Positions 16,674-23,300 of a stretch of DNA of 64,000 bases are shown here, piece by piece (the stretch's first letter is position 1; each line of letters starts with the position of its first letter). Where the stretch lies: the NCBI RefSeq assembly GCF_014858725.1, contig NZ_AQGV01000012.1:620001-684000 (forward strand), given 5' to 3'. Position numbers and translations under genes: made by a program. Source of the DNA: Pseudoalteromonas aurantia 208. Lineage in GTDB: Bacteria > Pseudomonadota > Gammaproteobacteria > Enterobacterales > Alteromonadaceae. Below the pieces are notes generated by a model that did no database searches, was not told the origin of the DNA, and worked only from the letters and a program-made list of their open reading frames with translations.

Positions 16674-17231
16674 ATGTCTGCATTAACCTTGCAATTTACT
16701 CAAGCTGGTTTAGATGCGTTAATGACCGCCACACAGCGCGGTTTTAAAGGCAAAATCAGCCACATGGCATTTGGTGACAGTGCCTACACACCAGATAAAA
16801 CTCAAACAGCGCTTAAGGGCGAAAAAGAACGGGTCGCCATTGCCGACACCGATTATTCCGATGGCGAAGGCAGCAGCTTAAAAATAGCAGGTAAGTTTGA
16901 TGCGCCGATTGAATATGCGATTCGTGAAATAGGGGTATTCATTGAGTCACCAAACTATAGCGGTGAAGGTGAGCCTGAGCTTATTTTACTGGGTGTGTAC
17001 TCGAAACCAGATACGACGCTTGGTTATCGTACACCAGATGTAAAAGTACTCCAGTGGTTAACCTTATCGTTGGCTCAGTTACCTTCGCAGAGTGTTGAGG
17101 TAAAAGTCGGCGTTGATAATCTTAACCTGATTGTAGATAGAGAACTAGCTGATATGACCTTGGTTCAACTCAACACCATGGCGCGTCAAATTGAACAAGA
17201 GCTTCGTTTGGTTGCCCTCGAACAAGCTTAA
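16674..17231 (+). CDS. Tail-collar fibre attachment protein (P2 gpH N-terminal type)
   Basis: A 185-aa protein, MSALTLQFTQAGLDALM, whose ATG directly follows the I stop. The phage tail-collar domain is recognisable: FGDSAYTPDKTQT, IREIGVFIE and KVLQWLTLSLAQLPS, ending in a coiled segment. It is paralogous to 1434-1982 and the more canonical of the two by context (J-I-H order). It anchors the short fibre encoded next. Confidence 0.85.
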   Translation: MSALTLQFTQAGLDALMTATQRGFKGKISHMAFGDSAYTPDKTQTALKGEKERVAIADTDYSDGEGSSLKIAGKFDAPIEYAIREIGVFIESPNYSGEGEPELILLGVYSKPDTTLGYRTPDVKVLQWLTLSLAQLPSQSVEVKVGVDNLNLIVDRELADMTLVQLNTMARQIEQELRLVALEQA

Positions 17232-17253
17232 TCAACAAAGTTAAGGAAATACT

Positions 17254-18060
17254 ATGTCAAATCAAGAAAAACCGATGAGCCAGCGGCTCACGGATGTGGT
17301 GGTCGCCGCCGACAATTTAACTCAAACCGTACAAGATAAAATTGGCAATATTGATGCTACTGTTGCTGCGAAATCAGCAGAGGTTGATCAAAAAATCGCA
17401 AGTGCAGAAACAGAGTTTAATAATTGGAAAAATTCAATTGTAGAAACAATAAATGGCATTGATGTAACGAAAGTAGGCAATGAAAAACACTTTTCATTTG
17501 AGCGAATACTTAGCGCTGGAGGGTACACTCGCGAAACTGATGGGCCTGATTCTGCTTATCCGCGTTGTTCAACCCCTCAACCTCCATATTACATTAATAT
17601 GTTGGAGTTTAAGTCAGGAACGAACCACCTGACTTATGGCGATTATGGAGATTACTTCAAAATTGAATTTATGATGTGCCACCGAGGTATGTTTGCATCA
17701 GAGGGATATACAGATCACTTAATATTTACAGGGACTTCTTATCAAGACTCCGTTGCGTGTCAGCTAGAAGTTAAGAAAATAGCGAACGACAGTAGCTTAA
17801 GCGTATTTATTTCAGAGCCAAATAACTTAGAAAAAGAAATTCCGCTAACGAATGCTATGGAAGGGACGGTTTTACCTGTTTCATATCGCTCGATTGGACA
17901 AGGCTACAACCAAGGCTTTGCAAGAGTGTCATTAAAAGTTGATACACGCCCACATTGTGGCTCAACTCGTGCTATTTCAGTTGACACAAAATATACGTCG
18001 CACTCAGGTCAGCCTGCTGTAAATTATATAACGCAAGAAAAACCGACATGGGAGCAATAA
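17254..18060 (+). CDS. Short tail fibre protein
   Basis: A 268-aa product with ribosome site AAGGAA upstream. Residues 1-75 form a probable coiled coil (TQTVQDKIGNIDATVAAK and onward). The rest is a compact beta-rich domain with Tyr/Gly/Asp-rich loops. It is much shorter than the other fibres here. It is followed two bases later by the assembly-chaperone gene and preceded by the collar gene, the standard collar-fibre-chaperone order. Confidence 0.7.
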   Translation: MSNQEKPMSQRLTDVVVAADNLTQTVQDKIGNIDATVAAKSAEVDQKIASAETEFNNWKNSIVETINGIDVTKVGNEKHFSFERILSAGGYTRETDGPDSAYPRCSTPQPPYYINMLEFKSGTNHLTYGDYGDYFKIEFMMCHRGMFASEGYTDHLIFTGTSYQDSVACQLEVKKIANDSSLSVFISEPNNLEKEIPLTNAMEGTVLPVSYRSIGQGYNQGFARVSLKVDTRPHCGSTRAISVDTKYTSHSGQPAVNYITQEKPTWEQ

Positions 18061-18062
18061 TC

Positions 18063-18314
18063 ATGGAAAAAGATTTAAGTTCATTAGAATCGCAAATGCC
18101 TATTGAAGATATCTTAGAGTTTGGTAAATGGTCAACAGTTAAGGCTATACGAGATGCCAATTTAAAAGCGACAGATTGGTATGTTACTAAAAGCCAAGAA
18201 ACAGGTGAGGTTTTAACTGAGGAGTTTAAAAGCTACCGTCAAGCATTACGTGATATCCCTCAAACATATACAAATCCTGATGATGTTGTTTGGCCAGTAA
18301 AGCCGGTAATGTAA
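18063..18314 (+). CDS. Tail fibre assembly chaperone (Phage_tail_APC-like)
   Basis: An 83-aa protein, MEKDLSSLESQMPIEDI. The C-terminal YRQALRDIPQTYTNPDDV followed by VWPVKP is the typical ending of small tail assembly chaperones in this family. The start at 18063 follows the fibre stop by two bases; the open frame extends slightly upstream into the fibre gene. It is expected to help fold or attach the short fibre. Confidence 0.75.
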   Translation: MEKDLSSLESQMPIEDILEFGKWSTVKAIRDANLKATDWYVTKSQETGEVLTEEFKSYRQALRDIPQTYTNPDDVVWPVKPVM

Positions 18315-18386
18315 CCACTTCGGTCATATCATCCGCCTTAAAACCTTTCGGCCATTTCTGGCTGAGCTTTTTATCAGAGAATCATT

Positions 18387-18989
18387 ATGAATCAACGCAG
18401 TACCCTAGTACGAAAGGTACTTGAGTGCCTAACGTCTGGATTGGGCGCTACCGCTCAGGTAGGGCTATTAAAGCCGAACATGCCTTATCCAGATTTAACG
18501 CAAGTTGCGCAGTTATGTATTCAAGTATTGAGTGAACGCCAAGCCAGTGAGTTGCAATCAAAAGGCGCTGAGTCAGGTGTGACGTATGGGCCAACTTCCA
18601 ATAAGAATTTGAGCCCGAACCCGCTTGATCGGCGCGTATTAACCTTGCAACTGGACTTAGAGGTAGAACATACCAATAGTGATGCACTACTCACGCGTTT
18701 AGATGGGGTGATTGAGCAATGTGAAATGCTGATGCAGGCGGATGATATGGCCACTCCATGGCAGTTTTTTGTGCCTTATCATATTGAATTTGGATTTACC
18801 AAACAGGCGAATAGCACAATTGGCAAAGCCACATTAACATGGCAATTTTATTATCAGGTTGAAATTGTGGAAGTCTGTGACTTACCACCGGTGAGTGAAG
18901 TGTATTTAGGCCCTGAAGGGGGCGAACATTGGCTTATTGCTAAAACGCCTGCAGCGGTTGAGTCACCATCTGGGAACGGGAGTGCTTAA
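18387..18989 (+). CDS. Phage tail protein, unassigned (candidate tail completion/terminator protein)
   Basis: A 200-aa protein, MNQRSTLVRKVLECLTSG. No family was recognised with confidence. It has an alpha/beta look, with a VLTLQLDLEVEHTNSD strand near residue 76 and GKATLTWQFYYQVEIVE near residue 150. This strand-rich layout and the place just before spike gene V recall tail completion or terminator proteins, which lie upstream of V in P2 (R and S). The assignment is tentative. Confidence 0.4.
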   Translation: MNQRSTLVRKVLECLTSGLGATAQVGLLKPNMPYPDLTQVAQLCIQVLSERQASELQSKGAESGVTYGPTSNKNLSPNPLDRRVLTLQLDLEVEHTNSDALLTRLDGVIEQCEMLMQADDMATPWQFFVPYHIEFGFTKQANSTIGKATLTWQFYYQVEIVEVCDLPPVSEVYLGPEGGEHWLIAKTPAAVESPSGNGSA

Positions 18990-18991
18990 TA

Positions 18992-19672
18992 ATGATAGCC
19001 AACCCATTACAAACCAATTTAGCCCAAGCCGACATGCAGCATCGGCTCGCTAAGTTAATTTCGTTAGGCACTGTGAATGAGGTGGATTACGAAAAAGCGC
19101 TAGTTAGAGTCACCATTGGTGATTGGTTAACCTCTTGGTTACCTTGGCTTACAGCGCAAGCGTTTAACGATTTAACTTGGCAAGCCCCAGAAGTCGGTGA
19201 GCAAGTGGTGGTATTGGCCCCGTGTGGTGACTTAGCGCAAGGGGTGGTGTTAGGGAGTTTATATCAACAAGACCATAACGTAGACAAAGTGGCCAGCGAT
19301 GTAGCAAAAGAGAGCCGTCAACACGTGCAGCGCACGGTATATCAAGATGGCTCCATGGTTGAGTATGACCGCGAAAAGCATCGCTACTATATTGATATAA
19401 AAGGTGAAGAGGCAACGGTTGATGTTGTATCTGCCGGAACACTTAATATAACCACAGAAAAAGATATCACCGTAATTACCTCCGCCAATGCAACGGTTAA
19501 CGCAACACAAAACATCACGGTTTCAGCCACAGAAGCGCTTAAGTTATCTGGTAAAACAGTCGACATTAGTGCAACTGGGGGAGATGTGAAGGTGGACGCC
19601 AGTGCCGGGATCGGGATTAAAGCGGCTAACACATTAAAGCTCAATGGCGCGAATATTAGTGCACAGGAGTAA
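18992..19672 (+). CDS. Baseplate spike protein V (P2 gpV family)
   Basis: A 226-aa protein. The N-terminal OB-fold region (residues ~30-100) shows VNEVDYEKALVRVTIGDW and PEVGEQVVVLAP typical of gpV/gp45. It is followed by a repetitive beta region (TLNITTEKDITVITSANATV as 20-residue sample, continuing TQNITVSATEALKLSG) that would form the trimeric needle. I saw no terminal HxH metal-site motif as in P2 gpV; instead a separate PAAR protein follows two bases later. The spike punctures the target envelope after sheath contraction. Confidence 0.8.
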   Translation: MIANPLQTNLAQADMQHRLAKLISLGTVNEVDYEKALVRVTIGDWLTSWLPWLTAQAFNDLTWQAPEVGEQVVVLAPCGDLAQGVVLGSLYQQDHNVDKVASDVAKESRQHVQRTVYQDGSMVEYDREKHRYYIDIKGEEATVDVVSAGTLNITTEKDITVITSANATVNATQNITVSATEALKLSGKTVDISATGGDVKVDASAGIGIKAANTLKLNGANISAQE

Positions 19673-19674
19673 GT

Positions 19675-19974
19675 ATGCCAGCAATCTCATTAGATGGTGC
19701 GATGACCAATGTTCACGCGCTGTTTTTACCGGGTAAAGCCAGTGCAACACAGGGAAGCTTTACCGTGGCGGGTAAGCCGGCGCTTAGAGAAGGCGACCCC
19801 ATTAGTACGCATGTATTGTCAACAGACCCAAGTGTAAAACATGAAGGCAAGGCGATATCAGCGGGCGCAGGCAGCTTTACCATTGAAGGTAAAGCGGTTG
19901 CTCGTATTGGTGACCCCACCGACTGTGGCGGGCAGTTGGCGCAAGGCGAAGGCGGCTTTACAGTTGGCGGATAA
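19675..19974 (+). CDS. PAAR-domain spike tip protein
   Basis: A 99-aa protein composed of PAAR-like repeats: GSFTVAGKPALREGDPISTH, GSFTIEGKAVARIGDPTDCG and a C-terminal GEGGFTVGG. PAAR proteins cap the spike trimer of T6SS and contractile tails. The residues likely to bind the metal are His (in STHVL) and Cys (in DPTDCGG). It sits between V and W, consistent with V supplying the shaft and this protein the point. Confidence 0.85.
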   Translation: MPAISLDGAMTNVHALFLPGKASATQGSFTVAGKPALREGDPISTHVLSTDPSVKHEGKAISAGAGSFTIEGKAVARIGDPTDCGGQLAQGEGGFTVGG

Positions 19975-20014
19975 CGCTTAATCATCATTAATTTCAGGTA
20001 TATAAGGCAACGTT

Positions 20015-20350
20015 ATGCTTGGCATGAACGCAAAAACAGGAAAGCCCCTCGCGGGGGTTGAGCATTTAAAGCAAAGTATTCACGACATTGTGACCACACC
20101 TATCGGTAGCAGGGTGATGCGCAGAGATTATGGCTGTGGCTTATTTGACTTACTGGATAGTCCGTATTCGACCAGTATGGTGGGAGATATCACCTTGGTT
20201 GTCTCTAATGCACTAGAAAAGTGGGAACCTCGCTTTGAACTGGAGTCAGTCGCAGTGCAACCAACAGGTGATGGGAAGCTATCGATTGATATCAGTGGTT
20301 TGTATTTAATTAGTGGTGAACCAGTGCTCATCGAAGGTATACAAATCTAA
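20015..20350 (+). CDS. Baseplate wedge protein W (gp25/gpW family)
   Basis: A 111-aa protein with the gp25-type pattern: LKQSIHDIVTTPIGSRVMRR, then DYGCGLFDLLDSP, then WEPRFELESV. The conserved EPR motif at about residue 71 is present. Length is normal for the family. gp25/W proteins start sheath polymerisation on the baseplate. It is the last gene before a ~380-bp leader and the sheath gene. Confidence 0.9.
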   Translation: MLGMNAKTGKPLAGVEHLKQSIHDIVTTPIGSRVMRRDYGCGLFDLLDSPYSTSMVGDITLVVSNALEKWEPRFELESVAVQPTGDGKLSIDISGLYLISGEPVLIEGIQI

Positions 20351-20389
20351 TTTAGTTTATTTAGGGGCTGTTGATCTTTTAGGTTCATT

Positions 20390-20418
20390 TTTACAGCGGT
20401 TTGATTGAATTTTATACA
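20390..20418 (+). promoter_or_regulatory. Candidate sigma-70 promoter upstream of sheath operon
   Basis: TTTACA (20390-20395), 17 bp, TATACA (20413-20418): 5 of 6 and 4 of 6 matches with the ideal spacing. It would make a ~300-nt leader reaching the terminator at 20669. Confidence 0.45.
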
Positions 20419-20668
20419 AGTGAGAGGCTGTGTAGCATGGTTATTCCATGTGAGTCAGCCGATAACATAGTAGAAAAGCCAATCAAGCGCTGCCTACCGG
20501 TTCTTTTGAGCACTCCTTTGTCTTTGTTGCTTAATATTCGCTTAGATTACTAGGCCACATATTAAGCGCTGTGATAAAAGCATGCTCAAAGAGAACAAAA
20601 ATAGAACAGCAAAGAACAACAACCCCTAGTACGGCCAATCAAAATGGCCTTATATTTTTAACATTCTC

Positions 20669-20695
20669 AAAAACCACGCCAAGCGTGGTTTTTTT
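20669..20695 (+). terminator. Intrinsic terminator 35 bp before sheath start
   Basis: AAAAACCACGC and GCGTGGTTTTT form a perfect 11-bp stem with a CAA loop and an extended T-run. Between it and the sheath ATG only a ribosome site is visible. Confidence 0.85.
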
Positions 20696-20729
20696 GTTTC
20701 TAACTGACATACCCTTAAAGGAGATTCAT

Positions 20730-22064
20730 ATGTCAAAATTTCTACATGGTGTAGAGGTAATCGAGGCGCAATCAGGCACTCGTCCAATTAAAACAGTAAA
20801 AAGCTCAGTAATTGGCTTGATAGGTACGGCGCCTTTTGCAGATGAAGACGCTTTTCCTTTAAATACACCGGTACTTATTGCTGGTAAACGTGCAGAAGCG
20901 GCTAAATTAGTTAATCCTAGTAATACCGATTTTGCAGCGCGCTTACAAACTTTGCGTGATGCGGCTCTGGCTGTTGAAGTCACTAAATTCAAAGCTGAAA
21001 ATAATGACACCGCGCCTACCGCGGATGAGTTAAAAGTACTGACTGATAAAGTTAAAAAAGCGGTCACAGACGTAGAATATGACAGAAAAGGGACTTTGGT
21101 TCCTGCTGTGGATGGTATTTTTGACCAAGCGGGCGCAGTCATTATTGTTGTGCGTGTTGCGGACGGTGATGAAGCAACGGTAACTCAACGAATTGTAGGC
21201 GGTGTGGCTGCTGATGGTTCGTATGAAGGGATGCAAGCATTCTTAGGCGCTGAATCAGTGGTGGGCGTTGCACCGCGTATTTTAGTGGCACCTGGCTATA
21301 CACATCAGAAAAATGGTTCTGAGAAAAACCCAGTTGTAACAGACATGGTGGCGATTGCGAACCGTTTACGTGCTGTGATCATCGCTGATGGTCCAAATAC
21401 CAATGATGACGATGCAAAAGCATATCGTAAAGACTTCGGTTCTCGTCGTGTATTTGTGGTTGACCCTGCGGTGCGTGTTTTCCGTGATGGTCAATCAGTC
21501 GTTGAACCAGCCAGTGCGCGTGTTGCCGGTATGATTGCAAAATCAGACAACGACCGTGGTTTTTGGTGGAGCCCAAGTAACACCAATATGAATGGTATTG
21601 TTGCTACAGCACGCCCAATCGATTTCCAATTAGGTGACTCAAATGCTCGTGCTAACTTATTGAATGAAAATGAAGTGGCAACGATTATCCGTCAAAATGG
21701 CTTCAAGTTGTGGGGTAACCGCACATGCTCTGATGACCCTAAATGGGCATTCTTATCGGTGGTACGTACAGCCGATATGATTAACGATTCATTGCTTCGT
21801 GCTCACATGTGGGCGGTTGACCGTAACATTACTAAAACATACATCGATGATGTTGTACAAAGTGTACAGGGTTACCTCGATAGCCTTAAAGCACAAGGTG
21901 CTATTTTAGGTGGCGAAATCTGGGCTGATGAAGAGCTTAACACGCCAATTAATATCCAAGCGGGTAAAGTATATTTTAGCTTTGATTTCACGCCACCAAC
22001 ACCGGCTGAACACATTACCTTTAAAAGCATCCTTACTAACAACTACCTAGAGGAAATCGTATAA
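20730..22064 (+). CDS. Contractile tail sheath protein (P2 FI family)
   Basis: A 444-aa protein starting MSKFLHGVEVIEAQSGTRPI, with AAAGGAG upstream. The N-terminal block followed by SVIGLIGTAP is characteristic of P2-type sheaths. The C-terminal part with WGNRTCSDDPKWAFLSVVRT and a final FTPPTPAEHITF stretch is the conserved sheath C-domain. P2 FI is about 396 aa; the excess lies near residues 60-110, an Ala/Lys-rich insertion. The stop overlaps the tube start (TAATG). Confidence 0.95.
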   Translation: MSKFLHGVEVIEAQSGTRPIKTVKSSVIGLIGTAPFADEDAFPLNTPVLIAGKRAEAAKLVNPSNTDFAARLQTLRDAALAVEVTKFKAENNDTAPTADELKVLTDKVKKAVTDVEYDRKGTLVPAVDGIFDQAGAVIIVVRVADGDEATVTQRIVGGVAADGSYEGMQAFLGAESVVGVAPRILVAPGYTHQKNGSEKNPVVTDMVAIANRLRAVIIADGPNTNDDDAKAYRKDFGSRRVFVVDPAVRVFRDGQSVVEPASARVAGMIAKSDNDRGFWWSPSNTNMNGIVATARPIDFQLGDSNARANLLNENEVATIIRQNGFKLWGNRTCSDDPKWAFLSVVRTADMINDSLLRAHMWAVDRNITKTYIDDVVQSVQGYLDSLKAQGAILGGEIWADEELNTPINIQAGKVYFSFDFTPPTPAEHITFKSILTNNYLEEIV

Positions 22065-22573
22065 TGGCAACATCTCCTAAGATCCTAAAAAAATTCAAAT
22101 TATTTGTTGATGGTAAGGGCTACCTTGGTATCGCTGATGAGATTACGTTACCTAAAGTAACGGTTAAAACTCGTGAAATAACGTCTGGTTTTCAAGCGCC
22201 TATTGAATTAGATGTAGGTCAACTTGAAAAAATGGAAGGCACAATTACGCTGCTTGAATACAGTTCAGATGTATTGAAACTTATGGGGGGTTGGGGTGGC
22301 GACACTAAACCACTTGTTGCTCGTGGTGCAATTCAAGCACAAGGTCAAGCACCAGTGCCGGTAAAAGTAACGTTGTCTGGTTTCTTCAAAGAAATGGATA
22401 TGGGTAACTGGAAAGATGGCGAAGAAGCCAAATTAACCATGCAATACGCAGTACAAAAATACAAGTTAGAAATTGGCGCAGATGTGATTTATGACATCGA
22501 TTTAGCCAATGATGTTCGTATCGTTAACGGTGTTGACCAAATGGCGTTACTTCGCACAGCAATTGGAGCTTAA
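22064..22573 (+). CDS. Tail tube protein (P2 FII family)
   Basis: A 169-aa protein, MATSPKILKKFKLFVDGKGY. Length and motifs (EITLPKVTVKTREITSGF near residue 26, then LEKMEGTITLLEYSSD) match the P2 FII major tail tube family. It is translationally coupled to the sheath through a one-base overlap. It forms the hexameric inner tube around the tape measure. Confidence 0.95.
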   Translation: MATSPKILKKFKLFVDGKGYLGIADEITLPKVTVKTREITSGFQAPIELDVGQLEKMEGTITLLEYSSDVLKLMGGWGGDTKPLVARGAIQAQGQAPVPVKVTLSGFFKEMDMGNWKDGEEAKLTMQYAVQKYKLEIGADVIYDIDLANDVRIVNGVDQMALLRTAIGA

Positions 22574-22579
22574 TAAGTT

Positions 22580-22837
22580 ATGACAGATATCATTAAACTG
22601 ACTTTCCCAGTCACGGTCGATGCGCATGAGTATGCAGAGCTAAAGATGAGACGACCAAAGGTACGTGATAGATTAATGGTAGACAAAACGGATTTAAGCG
22701 AATCAGAAAGCGAAATTCGTTACTTCTCACATTTGTGTGAAGTATCTCCAGACGTCATTGAAGAATTAGACTGGAGCGACTTTGTCAAACTAAGAGAAAA
22801 GCTACAGGCTTTTCTCGTATCCCGCCCAAGCGCTTAA
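22580..22837 (+). CDS. Tail assembly chaperone E (P2 gpE family)
   Basis: An 85-aa product, close to the 91 aa of P2 gpE. The N-terminal TVDAHEYAELKMRRPKVRDR (from 'FPVTVDAHEY') and the acidic C-terminal half are typical. In P2 and relatives this gene yields both E and a -1 frameshift product E+E'. Here the E' frame continues downstream in the -1 frame to 22971 (next entry). The chaperone coats the tape measure during tail assembly. Confidence 0.85.
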   Translation: MTDIIKLTFPVTVDAHEYAELKMRRPKVRDRLMVDKTDLSESESEIRYFSHLCEVSPDVIEELDWSDFVKLREKLQAFLVSRPSA

Positions 22838-22971
22838 AGTCCATGGTGATAGCCCTCGCAAAATACACCGGGTGGGGCTTACAAGAATTAAACGGCTTAA
22901 CAGAACCAGAGCTATGCGACTGGTTCGAAGCAGCCGTTGAATATAAAAAAGAAACGGAGGCAGGTCATTGA
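22808..22971 (+). CDS. E' extension reached by -1 frameshift (GpE+E'-type)
   Basis: The -1 frame relative to E is open across the E stop and ends at the TGA at 22969-22971. It encodes KYTGWGLQELNGLTEPELC followed by DWFEAAVEYKK, which matches the small GpE' family. The internal ATG (22843) has no ribosome site, so frameshifting is the expected route. The only plausible slip is GCT TTT C at 22808-22814, where a tRNA on TTT can re-pair with TTT after moving back one base. No ideal X XXY YYZ heptamer is present. The fusion would be about 130 aa, against 142 in P2. Confidence 0.65.
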
Positions 22972-22983
22972 CCTGCCTTTTTT
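22958..22983 (+). terminator. Intrinsic terminator containing the E' stop codon
   Basis: AGGCAGGT and ACCTGCCT pair around CATTG, followed by TTTTT. The TGA of E' lies in the loop and right arm. It separates sheath-tube-E from the tape measure. Confidence 0.85.
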
Positions 22984-23300
22984 ATCTGTAGACTGCATGT
23001 TTTATGATCTTATTTAACCTCAGGTTTGGATAAGGGTTTTGGAATAGGAAATATTTTGTAAACAAACTTACGTACAATCCAACGATGATATTTAAATAGA
23101 TAAGCCAAATCACATTTAACACGATTCACGAAGTGGTACTCACTTATTGTTATTTGGCATATCTTTTTCAACTCTACTGGCCATCGGCCCACTATTTCAC
23201 GCTTGTTATTTCAGTTATGTACAAGTCTTGCTATTGATGCAGGCGGGTGTACTGGCAGGCAAGTACTCAGCTCACTTCTTTGCATCTCCCAGGTATAGCT
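22984..23300. other. Spacer between chaperone and tape measure genes
   Basis: It holds the left part of a MITE-like element (23016-23093) and then about 200 bp with no recognised gene. A tape-measure promoter should lie here if the 22958-22983 terminator is efficient, but no clear -35/-10 pair was found. Confidence 0.5.
23016..23093 (+). mobile_element. MITE-like element, copy 2 (left part only)
   Basis: The first ~78 bp match the left part of copies 1 and 3, including AACCTCAGGTTTGGATAAGG. Similarity stops at 23093, and neither the central hairpin nor the right inverted repeat is present. Confidence 0.65.

Larger units (their letters stand above)
20351..20729 (+). promoter_or_regulatory. 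Leader between baseplate and sheath operons
   Basis: No gene is credible here. It contains a candidate promoter (20390-20418), a hairpin at 20426-20460 (GGCTG...CATGG-TTATT-CCATG...CAGCC) and an intrinsic terminator (20669-20695), then AAAGGAG before the sheath ATG at 20730. An in-frame GTG at 20571 extends the sheath frame but has no ribosome site and would span the terminator. Confidence 0.5.

Noticed and set aside
20351..20470. GGGGCTGTTGATC and the following hairpin as an insertion-sequence end
   Set aside because: It looks like some IS termini, but no matching inverted end or transposase fragment was found nearby.
20571..20729. N-terminal extension of the sheath gene from the GTG at 20571
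   Set aside because: The extension would translate through an intrinsic terminator, lacks a ribosome site, and the conserved sheath start is at 20730.
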